This document shows positions 34,311-42,814 of a stretch of 64,000 nt of DNA, in pieces. The stretch's first letter is position 1; every line of letters starts with the position of its first letter. A model generated the notes under the pieces. That model searched no databases and had not been told where the DNA came from. It saw nothing but the letters and a program-made list of their open reading frames with translations. The translations under genes and the position numbers were made by a program. This DNA comes from Chthoniobacterales bacterium (GTDB taxonomy: Bacteria; Verrucomicrobiota; Verrucomicrobiia; Chthoniobacterales; UBA10450), in contig DATENU010000022.1 in assembly GCA_035274845.1 (NCBI GenBank), positions 62,001-126,000 of the forward strand. Reading direction: 5' to 3'.

Positions 34311-35912
34311 ATGATTACTCTAGTGGAAACACCAAGAGAACGACACGAGGCGACAGAATTGGATGCCGATCACGACGATCAATCAGGAGGGAAGATTCTC
34401 CTCTCCGCTCGTGGCTTGCGTAAGACTTTTGGCGGCGAGGTTGTTCTCAACGGACTCGATTTCGATCTGCACGAAGGTGAAGTCGTTCTATTGCGTGGCG
34501 AGAATGGCTCGGGAAAGACCACGTTGATCAATATCCTCACAGGAAATATCGAGCCCGATTCTGGCGCAATTCACTATAGCAGTAATGGATCATCGCGCGC
34601 TTATGAATTTCCACGACGGCTGTGGCAAGGGTTAGGTCCTCAAGATCATTTTCGGCCGGAATTCGTCGCCCAGAGCGGAATTGGCCGAACCTGGCAGGAT
34701 GTACGTCTGTTCAATTCTCAATCATTGCGGGACAACATTGCCGTCGGTGTTTCAGCCCAGCCAGGCGAGAATCCTTTGCGCACTCTATTTACTCCGCGAC
34801 ACACCCGCCGAGTAGAGCGCCAAGTCGGTCAGAAGGCTGACAAGATACTTGCCGATCTTGATCTTGGCGGACGCGAAGATTCTTCGGCGGATAAAATCTC
34901 GCTCGGACAATCCAAGCGGGTTGCCATCGCGCGCGCATTCGCAGCCGGCGCTCGATTGTTCTTCCTTGATGAACCGTTGGCCGGGCTGGACCGGCAAGGC
35001 ATCATCAACGTCCTCGCCTTGCTCGAGTCACTGATTCGCCAGCACAGGGTTACCGTTGTTGTTGTGGAACACGTTTTTAATCAAATTCATCTACACGGCC
35101 TTTTGACGACGGACTGGCTACTGGCGAATGGCAGGATTCAACGAACTGCCAGCGAAAAGATCATTGGAAATCGCAATACGCTAACGCCACAACATCGACC
35201 CGCCTGGTTCGACCTTCTCGTGCCGAGTCGGGCGGAAGTTTTGGAAGAAACTTTACCACGTGGGGCCATACTAACTCGAATTCGGTCTGGCAAGCGCGGC
35301 TCAGAATCCAGAAAAATCCTTGAGATTCGCAACCTAGTCGTGAATCGCGGTTCACACACCTCGATTGGTCTCGATGATGGACGTGAGATTTCTGGACTCA
35401 ATCTCGCACTTTACGAAGGCGAAACCGCCGTCTTGCAGGCTCCAAACGGTTGGGGGAAAACGACACTCGGCGAAGCGATCATAGGCCTTATTCCCATCGA
35501 TCGCGGCGAGATTCTATTCGACGGTCAGGACATTAAACAGCTGCATGTGTGGCAACGCGCTCGTGCAAGACTTCACTTCGTTCCCGCACGCAGCAATGTA
35601 TTTCCAACACTCACGGTCGAGGAATCTCTACGCGCGGCCGGCATCCAGGATGCCCCCCCGCACTTAAAACCTCTCTTACAGCGCACGGCAGCGCAACTTA
35701 GCGGAGGCGAGCGACAAAAACTCTCCCTCGCTTCAGTGCCAGCAAATAGCCGCCTCGTTGTGTACGACGAGCCTTTTTCAGCTCTCGATTCCGCTGCTCT
35801 GATGACTCACGCAAACACCATCGTCCAAGGGCATAATGCCAAATTGATTATGTTGCCCCAATCTGACGCACCGCTTTCCACGGCAAATGAAACCAATATG
35901 AACAGCGACTAA
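34311..35912 (+). CDS. fused LivG-LivF double ABC ATPase
   Basis: A protein of 533 residues with two ABC cassettes. The first (LivG-like) has Walker A GENGSGKT at 63-70, signature LSLGQSKR and Walker B RLFFLDEPLAGLD. The second (LivF-like) has APNGWGKT at 377-384, signature LSGGERQKL and LVVYDEPFSALD. LivG and LivF are normally separate genes, so this is a fusion, with a linker near residues 285-350. Catalytic residues look intact in both halves. It should energise the LivH/LivM pair. The binding-protein gene follows after two bases. Confidence 0.87.
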   Translation: MITLVETPRERHEATELDADHDDQSGGKILLSARGLRKTFGGEVVLNGLDFDLHEGEVVLLRGENGSGKTTLINILTGNIEPDSGAIHYSSNGSSRAYEFPRRLWQGLGPQDHFRPEFVAQSGIGRTWQDVRLFNSQSLRDNIAVGVSAQPGENPLRTLFTPRHTRRVERQVGQKADKILADLDLGGREDSSADKISLGQSKRVAIARAFAAGARLFFLDEPLAGLDRQGIINVLALLESLIRQHRVTVVVVEHVFNQIHLHGLLTTDWLLANGRIQRTASEKIIGNRNTLTPQHRPAWFDLLVPSRAEVLEETLPRGAILTRIRSGKRGSESRKILEIRNLVVNRGSHTSIGLDDGREISGLNLALYEGETAVLQAPNGWGKTTLGEAIIGLIPIDRGEILFDGQDIKQLHVWQRARARLHFVPARSNVFPTLTVEESLRAAGIQDAPPHLKPLLQRTAAQLSGGERQKLSLASVPANSRLVVYDEPFSALDSAALMTHANTIVQGHNAKLIMLPQSDAPLSTANETNMNSD

Positions 35913-35914
35913 TC

Positions 35915-37090
35915 ATGATGAATCCATCTTCCAAACGAAAATCGATTGGCATTTCAGCTCTCGCGGGATTTTTCGTCCTTTTCCTCGTTGGCAGTTGTAA
36001 CAAACAAACTTCCACGGAAGCGCAAAAGGAAACGGGCACTGACAAGATTCTCGTGGGATCTATTTTGGCGCTCACCGGACCAGCTGCGTCATACGGAGAG
36101 ATGATGCAACGCGGACTTCAGCTCGCGGAATCCGAGATCAACGCTTCAGGAGGGATCGGAGGTAAACAGTTGAGCGTTATTATCGAAGATTCACAGTTTT
36201 CGGCACCCAAGGCCGTCTCCGCATTTCAGAAACTGACTTCGGTGCAAAACGTCAAAGCGATTGTTGGGATTACTGGCAGCAAGATCGCTCTTCCAGTAGC
36301 CGAAGCGGCAAAATCAGGAAACTATCTCATCATTGATGCGCTTAGTACCGCGCCGGCTCTGACAGAGCGAGGGGGTCCTCGCTATTTCCGTGTCATCGCA
36401 TCGGATGCGTTGGCTGGGAAATACAATACCGACTGGGCAATTGAAGAGGGCATGAAAAAGCCTGCCCTCATCTATGTAGAAGACGAATGGGGGGCGAGTT
36501 ATCGGAACGCCCTTCAAACATATCTCAAATCGAAAGGGTTTCCTGATCCGTTGATTGAAGGCGTAGCCGCGGGAAGCCGGGACTTCCGCACTCAGCTTCA
36601 GAAAATTAAAGATAGCGTTTGCGATGTTGTCTTTCTCCTTACGTACAGCAACGAAGGAGCGCCCTTCGTTCAACAACTGCGTGAAGCTGGCGTCACTTCA
36701 CGAGTCTATGGCAGCGACAACCTTAGTTCGCCTGAGTTTACTGCCGTAGGCGCAACCGTTATCGAAGGCGTCCGCGTCGCCCTTCCATTGCCAACGGAAG
36801 GAACGGAGTACGACGAATTCGTCAAAAGGTTCAAGACCGAATTCGGAATGGACCCCGATGTGAACGCTCTTAAGAGCTACGACGCGCTAAACGTTGCCGC
36901 GAAAGGAATGAAAGAAGTCGGAACAGATCCAAACAAAATTGCCGACTATCTGCATTCGCCTCAGTTCTCGTATCGCGGCATCTCCGGCGAGATTCGCTTT
37001 GATCAAAACGGCGATTTAGTGAGTCAACAATATCGACGCCAGGTTTACCAAAACGGATCGTTGGTGCCTTGGAAGATGTCCAAAGAATAA
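35915..37090 (+). CDS. substrate-binding lipoprotein, LivJ/LivK type
   Basis: A protein of 391 residues. The lipoprotein signal is KRKSIGISALAGFFVLFLV followed by GSC, with Cys 27 or so as the lipid-modified residue. The mature protein is a type I periplasmic binding protein (Peripla_BP_6): ILVGSILALTGPAASYGEMM, GIGGKQLSVIIEDSQF, KALVYVEDEWG-like lobe hinges and the end RGISGEIRFDQNGDLV. It delivers ligand to the importer encoded just upstream. Ligand residues cannot be read with enough certainty to name the substrate. Its stop overlaps the methyltransferase start (TAATG). Confidence 0.87.
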   Translation: MMNPSSKRKSIGISALAGFFVLFLVGSCNKQTSTEAQKETGTDKILVGSILALTGPAASYGEMMQRGLQLAESEINASGGIGGKQLSVIIEDSQFSAPKAVSAFQKLTSVQNVKAIVGITGSKIALPVAEAAKSGNYLIIDALSTAPALTERGGPRYFRVIASDALAGKYNTDWAIEEGMKKPALIYVEDEWGASYRNALQTYLKSKGFPDPLIEGVAAGSRDFRTQLQKIKDSVCDVVFLLTYSNEGAPFVQQLREAGVTSRVYGSDNLSSPEFTAVGATVIEGVRVALPLPTEGTEYDEFVKRFKTEFGMDPDVNALKSYDALNVAAKGMKEVGTDPNKIADYLHSPQFSYRGISGEIRFDQNGDLVSQQYRRQVYQNGSLVPWKMSKE

Positions 37091-37872
37091 TGATAGCGGA
37101 TACGACATCGCGTTTCGCAGATGCCACGGCGGACATCACCGACCCAAAGAATCTCGAACTCGCGCAGGCAACGTTTAACGAGGAGTTGCTTTACGAAGCG
37201 ATCGTCTCGTTTGCGAGCGATTGGTTCGCCCGTGTACAACGACCTGCTCGAATTCTCGATCTCTGCGCCGCCACTGGGCTAACAGCCAAGAAAGTTTCGG
37301 ACGCTATTTCAACGGACTCGGTTACCCTCGTAGATAACAGCCCGCAAGCTTTAAGCGAGAGTCACGGACATTTCCCAACAAACCTTCCAGTTCGACGCTG
37401 TTGTGTCGATGCTGTGACTTTCACCAGCGACACACATTACGACATCATTCTGGCAAATTCAGCATATCACCACATAGAGGATGATCGGAAAGGGGCGTTT
37501 TTAAGGAATGCAACTTGCCTGTTGTCACGGGATGGCATCCTCATTCTGGGCGACCACTTTCTTCCGGCGTACGTAGACGAGGCGGGACATGCCCGCGCCA
37601 CCGAGCAATTCTATTGCGCCCTTGTCTCGGAACTTGAAACGCGAAACTCAAATCCACGCGCAATTGAAGTAATACGTAGCGCGGCGAATCACGGCGTTCG
37701 CTCAAACGGTGAATACAAGGTTTGCTGGAGTTATTTTCTTTCCAGCCTCGACTCAACTCGTCTACTACTACAAACATTCAAGCTTGTCTGGACGCATCCA
37801 TTGAGTCGGGCGAAACAACTCGTTGGTTCTGTGGCGAGCGTTCTCAAGGCCGATTTTAGGCCAGTTTCCTGA
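37090..37872 (+). CDS. class I SAM-dependent methyltransferase
   Basis: A protein of 260 residues from ATG 37090 (MIADTTSRFADATADITDPK). The Rossmann motif I is ARILDLCAATGLTAKKV, an acidic strand-2 end lies at SVTLVDNSPQAL, and motif IV-like YDIILANSAYHHIEDD is followed by the LLSRDGILILGDHF strand. This is the standard order of a Methyltransf_25-type enzyme. The acceptor is unknown. The start overlaps the stop of the binding-protein gene, so it is part of the importer transcript and may act on the imported substrate or a derivative. Confidence 0.75.
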   Translation: MIADTTSRFADATADITDPKNLELAQATFNEELLYEAIVSFASDWFARVQRPARILDLCAATGLTAKKVSDAISTDSVTLVDNSPQALSESHGHFPTNLPVRRCCVDAVTFTSDTHYDIILANSAYHHIEDDRKGAFLRNATCLLSRDGILILGDHFLPAYVDEAGHARATEQFYCALVSELETRNSNPRAIEVIRSAANHGVRSNGEYKVCWSYFLSSLDSTRLLLQTFKLVWTHPLSRAKQLVGSVASVLKADFRPVS

Positions 37873-37873
37873 A

Positions 37874-39538
37874 ATGGCCGCTAGAGCTGCAGAGCTTGAT
37901 TTACTTGACCGGCTCCAGGCCGGCGCCGGTTTTCGCAACGAGCGCGAAGCGCTCCAATTATTCGGAAGTCAGTCCGCCAACAACGTCGATTTGACTATTG
38001 GTGGCGAAATTATCAACACGTTGACTAACGGAACCGACGCGTGTTCCGAGGTGCTTTGGCTGGAGCCAGAATGTGCGGCCGCTTCCAAGTCAGATACCGA
38101 AAAGTCTGCACGAATGTGGCCCTTTGCCATGAAACATGCGTGTCAGAAAACAGTCGAAGCCGTCCACGAGCCTTTTCTTAAAGGCGAATCAGCGTGGATA
38201 CTAAAAACCAAGTACTGGTTCTCACTCAGCAGTATCATGGCAGCGGAACGCAGAATGGCGCTGGCGAACGCCAACGGTCAGCGTGGTTCACACCCAGAAG
38301 TTTTTCTGATTCTTCTCGATGGCGTGGCACCGGAGGCATTCCAAAAGTGGGAGCGGTTTCAGGGCGGACTCGTGGCGCTAGTCTATCGTGAAAATTTCAT
38401 ACCAATACTGGAGACCTGTACTGAAAAGCGATTTCTCTGCAGCATCATGCTTGAAGGCGATCCAGAAAAGGATGCCAAGTGTTTCAAGAATTTCTATGAC
38501 TGGCTCCAGGAGGTCCGGACCAACACATTTTCGGATCTTGGAGTCTATGCCGGTTTCAGAATGGGGGCGAAACAAGCCAAATTATGGGCCGCTCTCACAA
38601 CAGCGGTCAAACCTACAACGCTAACCGTTCTTGAATCCTTTTATGATCGGTTTCAAGCGCGCTATGCAGACCTAATTCGGCGAGCCGCGAGTGACGGACT
38701 AGAGGTCTTCTGGGAGGAAACGAAACACCTAAATCACGATACGATTGAAAGCGGTCAGGCAGATGAATTTTTGCGACGGTTTATCGATCAGCCTGGTACA
38801 GATTGGCCGAAGGGATTGGATGAAGCAACTGTTCGCGAGGCTCTCAAAACAATGTGTGGCCAAAACTGTGCATTCGCCTCAGGGGGGCAGCAGAAACCGA
38901 CAGAGAGCCTCACTACGTTGGGCGGTTTTTTCTTTCTCCTAGCTGCAATTGCTTCGAAATTTGGTTCGACCAATAATTGGTTGAAGAGGATTGAGATCGA
39001 GCTTCAGAACGGATACGATGCGCGCAATGATCATTTATTACCCGAACAAAATGACAAGATAGCGACAGCCGCTGCGCGATACCTCTTCAAACTGTTTACG
39101 CTCATATGCGAGCACCGTAAACCGACGTCTGTCATTGATCCGTTCTTGGTTCGTAAGGTTATTCTAAACCGCGACTATTTAGAGATTCATGTCGCACTGG
39201 ATTCCCAGAGTCTGTCCAAGTCGGTTGGATACGAGCTAAGCCGGTTAGTCTCAATCAAAACCGAATCTGACAATCCGACGCAACCAACAGACACAACAAT
39301 CCAAGCTCTAGATATTGCGTTATCGGATGACCAATACCACGCGGGGACCGTCGCGCAAAACATAGCAAGATTCGTGACGTTAGCCGCTATACGGGTAATC
39401 GCTCCCAATGTGGAGTGTCATCACGAGTTATTCTTTCCACCGTCGACTCTTCAACTGATCTCCAAACCAGAAAACACGGGTAACAGAGACGAAAAGAGGC
39501 TAATTCTACGTTTCAACAAATGCAAGACATCCTTGTAA
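37874..39538 (+). CDS. unknown 554-residue protein of the importer array
   Basis: From ATG 37874 (MAARAAELDLLDRLQAG), one base after the methyltransferase stop. The sequence is mixed alpha/beta with no signal peptide or membrane segment. Segments SHPEVFLILLDGVAPEAFQK and GGLVALVYRENFIPILETC suggest a nucleotide-binding-like or hydrolase fold, but no catalytic signature can be assigned. The middle part is charged and helical (FYDRFQARYADLIRRAASDG). It overlaps the following gene by 19 bases, so the two products are probably made in fixed ratio. I do not recognise the family. Confidence 0.6.
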   Translation: MAARAAELDLLDRLQAGAGFRNEREALQLFGSQSANNVDLTIGGEIINTLTNGTDACSEVLWLEPECAAASKSDTEKSARMWPFAMKHACQKTVEAVHEPFLKGESAWILKTKYWFSLSSIMAAERRMALANANGQRGSHPEVFLILLDGVAPEAFQKWERFQGGLVALVYRENFIPILETCTEKRFLCSIMLEGDPEKDAKCFKNFYDWLQEVRTNTFSDLGVYAGFRMGAKQAKLWAALTTAVKPTTLTVLESFYDRFQARYADLIRRAASDGLEVFWEETKHLNHDTIESGQADEFLRRFIDQPGTDWPKGLDEATVREALKTMCGQNCAFASGGQQKPTESLTTLGGFFFLLAAIASKFGSTNNWLKRIEIELQNGYDARNDHLLPEQNDKIATAAARYLFKLFTLICEHRKPTSVIDPFLVRKVILNRDYLEIHVALDSQSLSKSVGYELSRLVSIKTESDNPTQPTDTTIQALDIALSDDQYHAGTVAQNIARFVTLAAIRVIAPNVECHHELFFPPSTLQLISKPENTGNRDEKRLILRFNKCKTSL

Positions 39539-40464
39539 TCGACGGCGACTCTGAACGTGCCACCGCTTGGGCTACGCGTCTCCGCGCGAGCATTCAGGAG
39601 ATCAATGTCTGGCTAATCACGGAATCCGATCTGGCCAGAAAAGGAAAGGCCCGAAACGTAGCGCGATGCTTAAATGAGTCGTGCCCTCAGCCGGATGTTG
39701 TGCTCATCCACTATCGAGACAACAAGCCTCACATGAGGCCCGCGCATATTTCGCTTCCATACACAACATTCTGGTATGGAGGCGCAGGTGCGGAACCCGA
39801 GACAACGAAGGGGTGGCACATCGTGTGTTCCCTAAATCGAGGCGATGATGTCACAACCAAGATTTCTGTTCCTGAAATTAGGAAGCTTCTGCTTTGGGCG
39901 TTTGATCCAAAGCGCGATCCGGAAAAGCCACCAAGCCTCTTAAGGCTCTCATCTCCGAGTGAGGCGTTGCCCGCGCTATCTATGTTATGCCAGGGCTATC
40001 TCGCCGCATTCGCCGGCTCAAACAGTGATCAACACTCAGACGACCTGGATCGCGCGCTGGATCAGATGCAGTTCTCGGAAATGCCTCGCGAGTTTGCCAG
40101 CGAAATCGCGAATCGATTTACGCAAATACGACAAAAGACTTGGTGGAGGTCTCCATTTGAGAAAGCGAATCTAACAGGGGAGACCCGAACGGAGGCGCAG
40201 GATGCGGGTTGCAGCGACATTCCGAAGCCAATATTGGATCTGCTTAAAACAATTGAGGAAGGTGATGGACAACAGACGCTTGGCCATAGCAACAACCTCT
40301 CCGATAACGATTCACAGAAACTGCTGGCAGAGGCGGACTTAGTGGCAAAAGCCTTCTGCGAGGTAGAGAAACTGCTCCTTAAAAGGAGCAACGAGCTCCT
40401 TCGGCCGAATGAAACTGGGGGCGGAACGTCAAATACTGTTACGCAGGGCAAAAGGGCAACATGA
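39520..40464 (+). CDS. degenerate receiver-like protein
   Basis: A protein of 314 residues. The first 120 read like a CheY fold: DILVIDGDSERATAWATRLR contains the strand-1 end with acidic residues, and PDVVLIHYRDNKPHMRPAHI occupies the strand-3 region, with His in place of the phospho-acceptor Asp. The C-terminal half is helical and Lys/Glu-rich (KLLAEADLVAKAFCEVEKLL). It overlaps both neighbours (19 and 4 bases). A phosphorylation-independent adaptor is a reasonable guess. It is one of three receiver-like products in the array. Confidence 0.52.
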   Translation: MQDILVIDGDSERATAWATRLRASIQEINVWLITESDLARKGKARNVARCLNESCPQPDVVLIHYRDNKPHMRPAHISLPYTTFWYGGAGAEPETTKGWHIVCSLNRGDDVTTKISVPEIRKLLLWAFDPKRDPEKPPSLLRLSSPSEALPALSMLCQGYLAAFAGSNSDQHSDDLDRALDQMQFSEMPREFASEIANRFTQIRQKTWWRSPFEKANLTGETRTEAQDAGCSDIPKPILDLLKTIEEGDGQQTLGHSNNLSDNDSQKLLAEADLVAKAFCEVEKLLLKRSNELLRPNETGGGTSNTVTQGKRAT

Positions 40465-41225
40465 ATACAACCGCCACAGTCACATTTCCAATTTCCGCCC
40501 TCAAGCGGTTCGGCGAGCATCTTGTCGAAATTGCGCATCGCGATCTAGGAATGACACGCGATACTGCCGCCAGCTTCTCACAGGACGCGCATCAGCTGCT
40601 ATCAAGAGATGGTGATTTCACCCGGTTGAGTGCGCTATTGGCAAGCAGCGGCATTCGGGATCGTTGGAATAAGGCGTGCGCCAAATACCGCGCCACCGAA
40701 CTCGCGAAGTGGATTGCTCCACATGTTCGCGGACGTTTGATGGATTTATTGTCTGGAGACGGCCGGATCGGTGAAAATCTGGCCAGCAATGGAGCCGATG
40801 TGTTGCTGGTAGAGCGGCCGGACGTTTATGATGTCGATCACAGCTCACACTCAGCACCGTTCAGACTTTTTGACGAAGACAAACCATTGCCAATGGTCGA
40901 TACGGTTCTCTTGAGTACAGTTTTGCATCACGAACCTGACGCAGACGGGCTCTTGCAGCTTGCCGCTAAATCGGCTCGCCGCCGTCTCATCCTGGTCGAG
41001 AACTGCCTGGAGTCTGAGCACCCTTCAGAGTTCCAAGAGTTCATGGATTTGTTTTTCAACCATTGTCTGAATCATACCGGATTGGATTCGCCTATGAATC
41101 ATCGGACGGAGGAACAATGGATTCAGACGTGCGCATTCTACGGAGTTCCAGTTGCTGTCGACCGCAAAGAACGACTGCCAGGTATTCCACTATCCCATCA
41201 CTTGATCGTTATCGAAACAAAATGA
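40461..41225 (+). CDS. second class I SAM-dependent methyltransferase
   Basis: A protein of 254 residues. An N-terminal helical lid (ALKRFGEHLVEIAHRDLGM) precedes motif I, GRLMDLLSGDGRIGENLASN, an acidic residue at DVLLVERPDVYD, and motif IV region VDTVLLSTVLHHEPDADGL followed by RRRLILVENCLES. The two His after TVL are common in small-molecule methyltransferases. The acceptor is unknown. It begins within the stop of the receiver-like gene and ends within the start of the PLP-enzyme gene (ATGA at both ends), so it belongs to the same translational chain. Confidence 0.75.
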   Translation: MNTTATVTFPISALKRFGEHLVEIAHRDLGMTRDTAASFSQDAHQLLSRDGDFTRLSALLASSGIRDRWNKACAKYRATELAKWIAPHVRGRLMDLLSGDGRIGENLASNGADVLLVERPDVYDVDHSSHSAPFRLFDEDKPLPMVDTVLLSTVLHHEPDADGLLQLAAKSARRRLILVENCLESEHPSEFQEFMDLFFNHCLNHTGLDSPMNHRTEEQWIQTCAFYGVPVAVDRKERLPGIPLSHHLIVIETK

Positions 41226-42781
41226 CGCGACTACTCCAACGGCGTCAGCAGCCAAATCAAGAGATTCAAACTGATGACCAAGTTAGTCTTCGGGCAAAGG
41301 CAAGCGATAGGGATCAGGACGAGAGAGAGTTTTTACGTTACTTCACGTGCCTGGCCGACGGCCTTGATCAGGAATTGCGCCAACGCATTAACCGCACAGC
41401 AATTCGGACGCGCGAGATTGATTCATGGAATTCAAGTCTTTCTGATTTTCGTCGTTTTATTGCGCAGCTTTCCGAGTCACAGCTATGCGGCGGAACCGTT
41501 GCGGATGTAATCGCTCAATATGAGCAACTCGCTCGAAAAAAAGGCTGCACGCTAAACAATGTCGCTGAGGTCGCGCGCGCGTACGAAAGCATGGACGCGT
41601 TTTGGAATGATGTTAGCGCGCAATCTCGTGGCGATAGTTCACACACGTATTGGGACACATACGAACATGGTCGTCGCCGCCAGTTGGAGCACCTACTTGC
41701 ACAGATGTATGGCAGTGAAGACGGATTACTCCTGAACAGTGGAATGTCGGGAATCGCCGTTGTCTGCGAAATGCTAAATCTGCGTCCCGGCGACACAGTA
41801 GTAACAGGCGAGCGTTCCTACTTCGAAATCACCGATTTTCTCGACCGCTTCGTTTCAGAACGGGGAATCCGTGTTGTTCGAGTTCCAGTAGGCGATTTCC
41901 AAAAAGTAATTGCGGCCTTACAAGAATCCAAACCGCGTCTGGTGATTATCGAAACGGTAACGAATGTTCCGAGTGTTGATGTGCCTGAGAATGTTCCAGC
42001 ATGGCTCGAGGCAGCGAAGCAGGCTTTATTCTTAATCGACAATTCCGTTCAAAGTCATCTGACCTGCTGGTTTTCCATTCTGCCGCAACACGAACGACTC
42101 ATTATTTTGGAAAGCGGAGTTAAATATCTTGCGCATCATTGCATGGCCGGCATTCTTTACGGCAACCGGACAACATTGGAACGAGCGCGCAACTACGCGC
42201 GAGTAGCTGGCCAGCAATTGCAGGAAAAGGCGTTTAATTTTATCAACGTGGCAGAGACCGAGCACCTGCCTGAAAAACTAGCGCGGCATACGCAAAACGT
42301 GCGACTTTTTCATCAAACACTCCAGCCGTACGCTCGATGCTTTTCATTAATGAACGTGCTCGATTCGACAGCGACACACGGCGCGGCGAATACGATCTTC
42401 GACGAAGGTATCGGGGCGTTACTCTTTGTCGCGCTGCCTCATGACAGCGGGAACGCAAACACCGCTCATCGGCGTTTGCTCGACGATTGGCGTCAAGGAG
42501 CCGCTCAAAATGGGCTCATCGTTCAAATTCGTTGCGGCTTTGGATGGAATCAGACCACTGCGCGTGTCTACGAATCCGGTTTCTTAAACCAACCAGATGC
42601 GCCGACGTACTTGCGAGTCTCGGTCGGAATTGAACCGCAATGGATTGTTCGCAGTTTGGCGGAGACTCTGGGCAAGACAGCGCTCGCGATCAGCCAGGTG
42701 AAATTGTCGGCCGTTCATACGAGCGGAAGCTCAGAAGGTTCCACTGAGGTCCAGCTCTTTTATCCAGGTTTTGTTGCATAG
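41222..42781 (+). CDS. PLP-dependent enzyme, Cys/Met-metabolism-like, with N-terminal extension
   Basis: A protein of 519 residues from ATG 41222. Residues 1-140 are an extra helical, Arg/Gln-rich region. Residues 140 onward match fold-type I trans-sulfuration-like enzymes: YWDTYEHGRRRQLEHLLAQM, GLLLNSGMSGIAVVCEM, RLVIIETVTNVPSVDVPE, LIDNSVQSH holding the pyridine-binding Asp, and K301 in LESGVKYLAHHCMAGILYG as the Schiff-base Lys. It could catalyse gamma/beta-elimination or replacement on a sulfur or hydroxy amino acid. It directly follows a methyltransferase and lies downstream of an amino-acid importer, which suggests a modified amino-acid pathway. Confidence 0.72.
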   Translation: MTRLLQRRQQPNQEIQTDDQVSLRAKASDRDQDEREFLRYFTCLADGLDQELRQRINRTAIRTREIDSWNSSLSDFRRFIAQLSESQLCGGTVADVIAQYEQLARKKGCTLNNVAEVARAYESMDAFWNDVSAQSRGDSSHTYWDTYEHGRRRQLEHLLAQMYGSEDGLLLNSGMSGIAVVCEMLNLRPGDTVVTGERSYFEITDFLDRFVSERGIRVVRVPVGDFQKVIAALQESKPRLVIIETVTNVPSVDVPENVPAWLEAAKQALFLIDNSVQSHLTCWFSILPQHERLIILESGVKYLAHHCMAGILYGNRTTLERARNYARVAGQQLQEKAFNFINVAETEHLPEKLARHTQNVRLFHQTLQPYARCFSLMNVLDSTATHGAANTIFDEGIGALLFVALPHDSGNANTAHRRLLDDWRQGAAQNGLIVQIRCGFGWNQTTARVYESGFLNQPDAPTYLRVSVGIEPQWIVRSLAETLGKTALAISQVKLSAVHTSGSSEGSTEVQLFYPGFVA

Positions 42782-42814
42782 ACGGCGGCGCCGTAAGGCT
42801 ACGGGATTCTCCGA

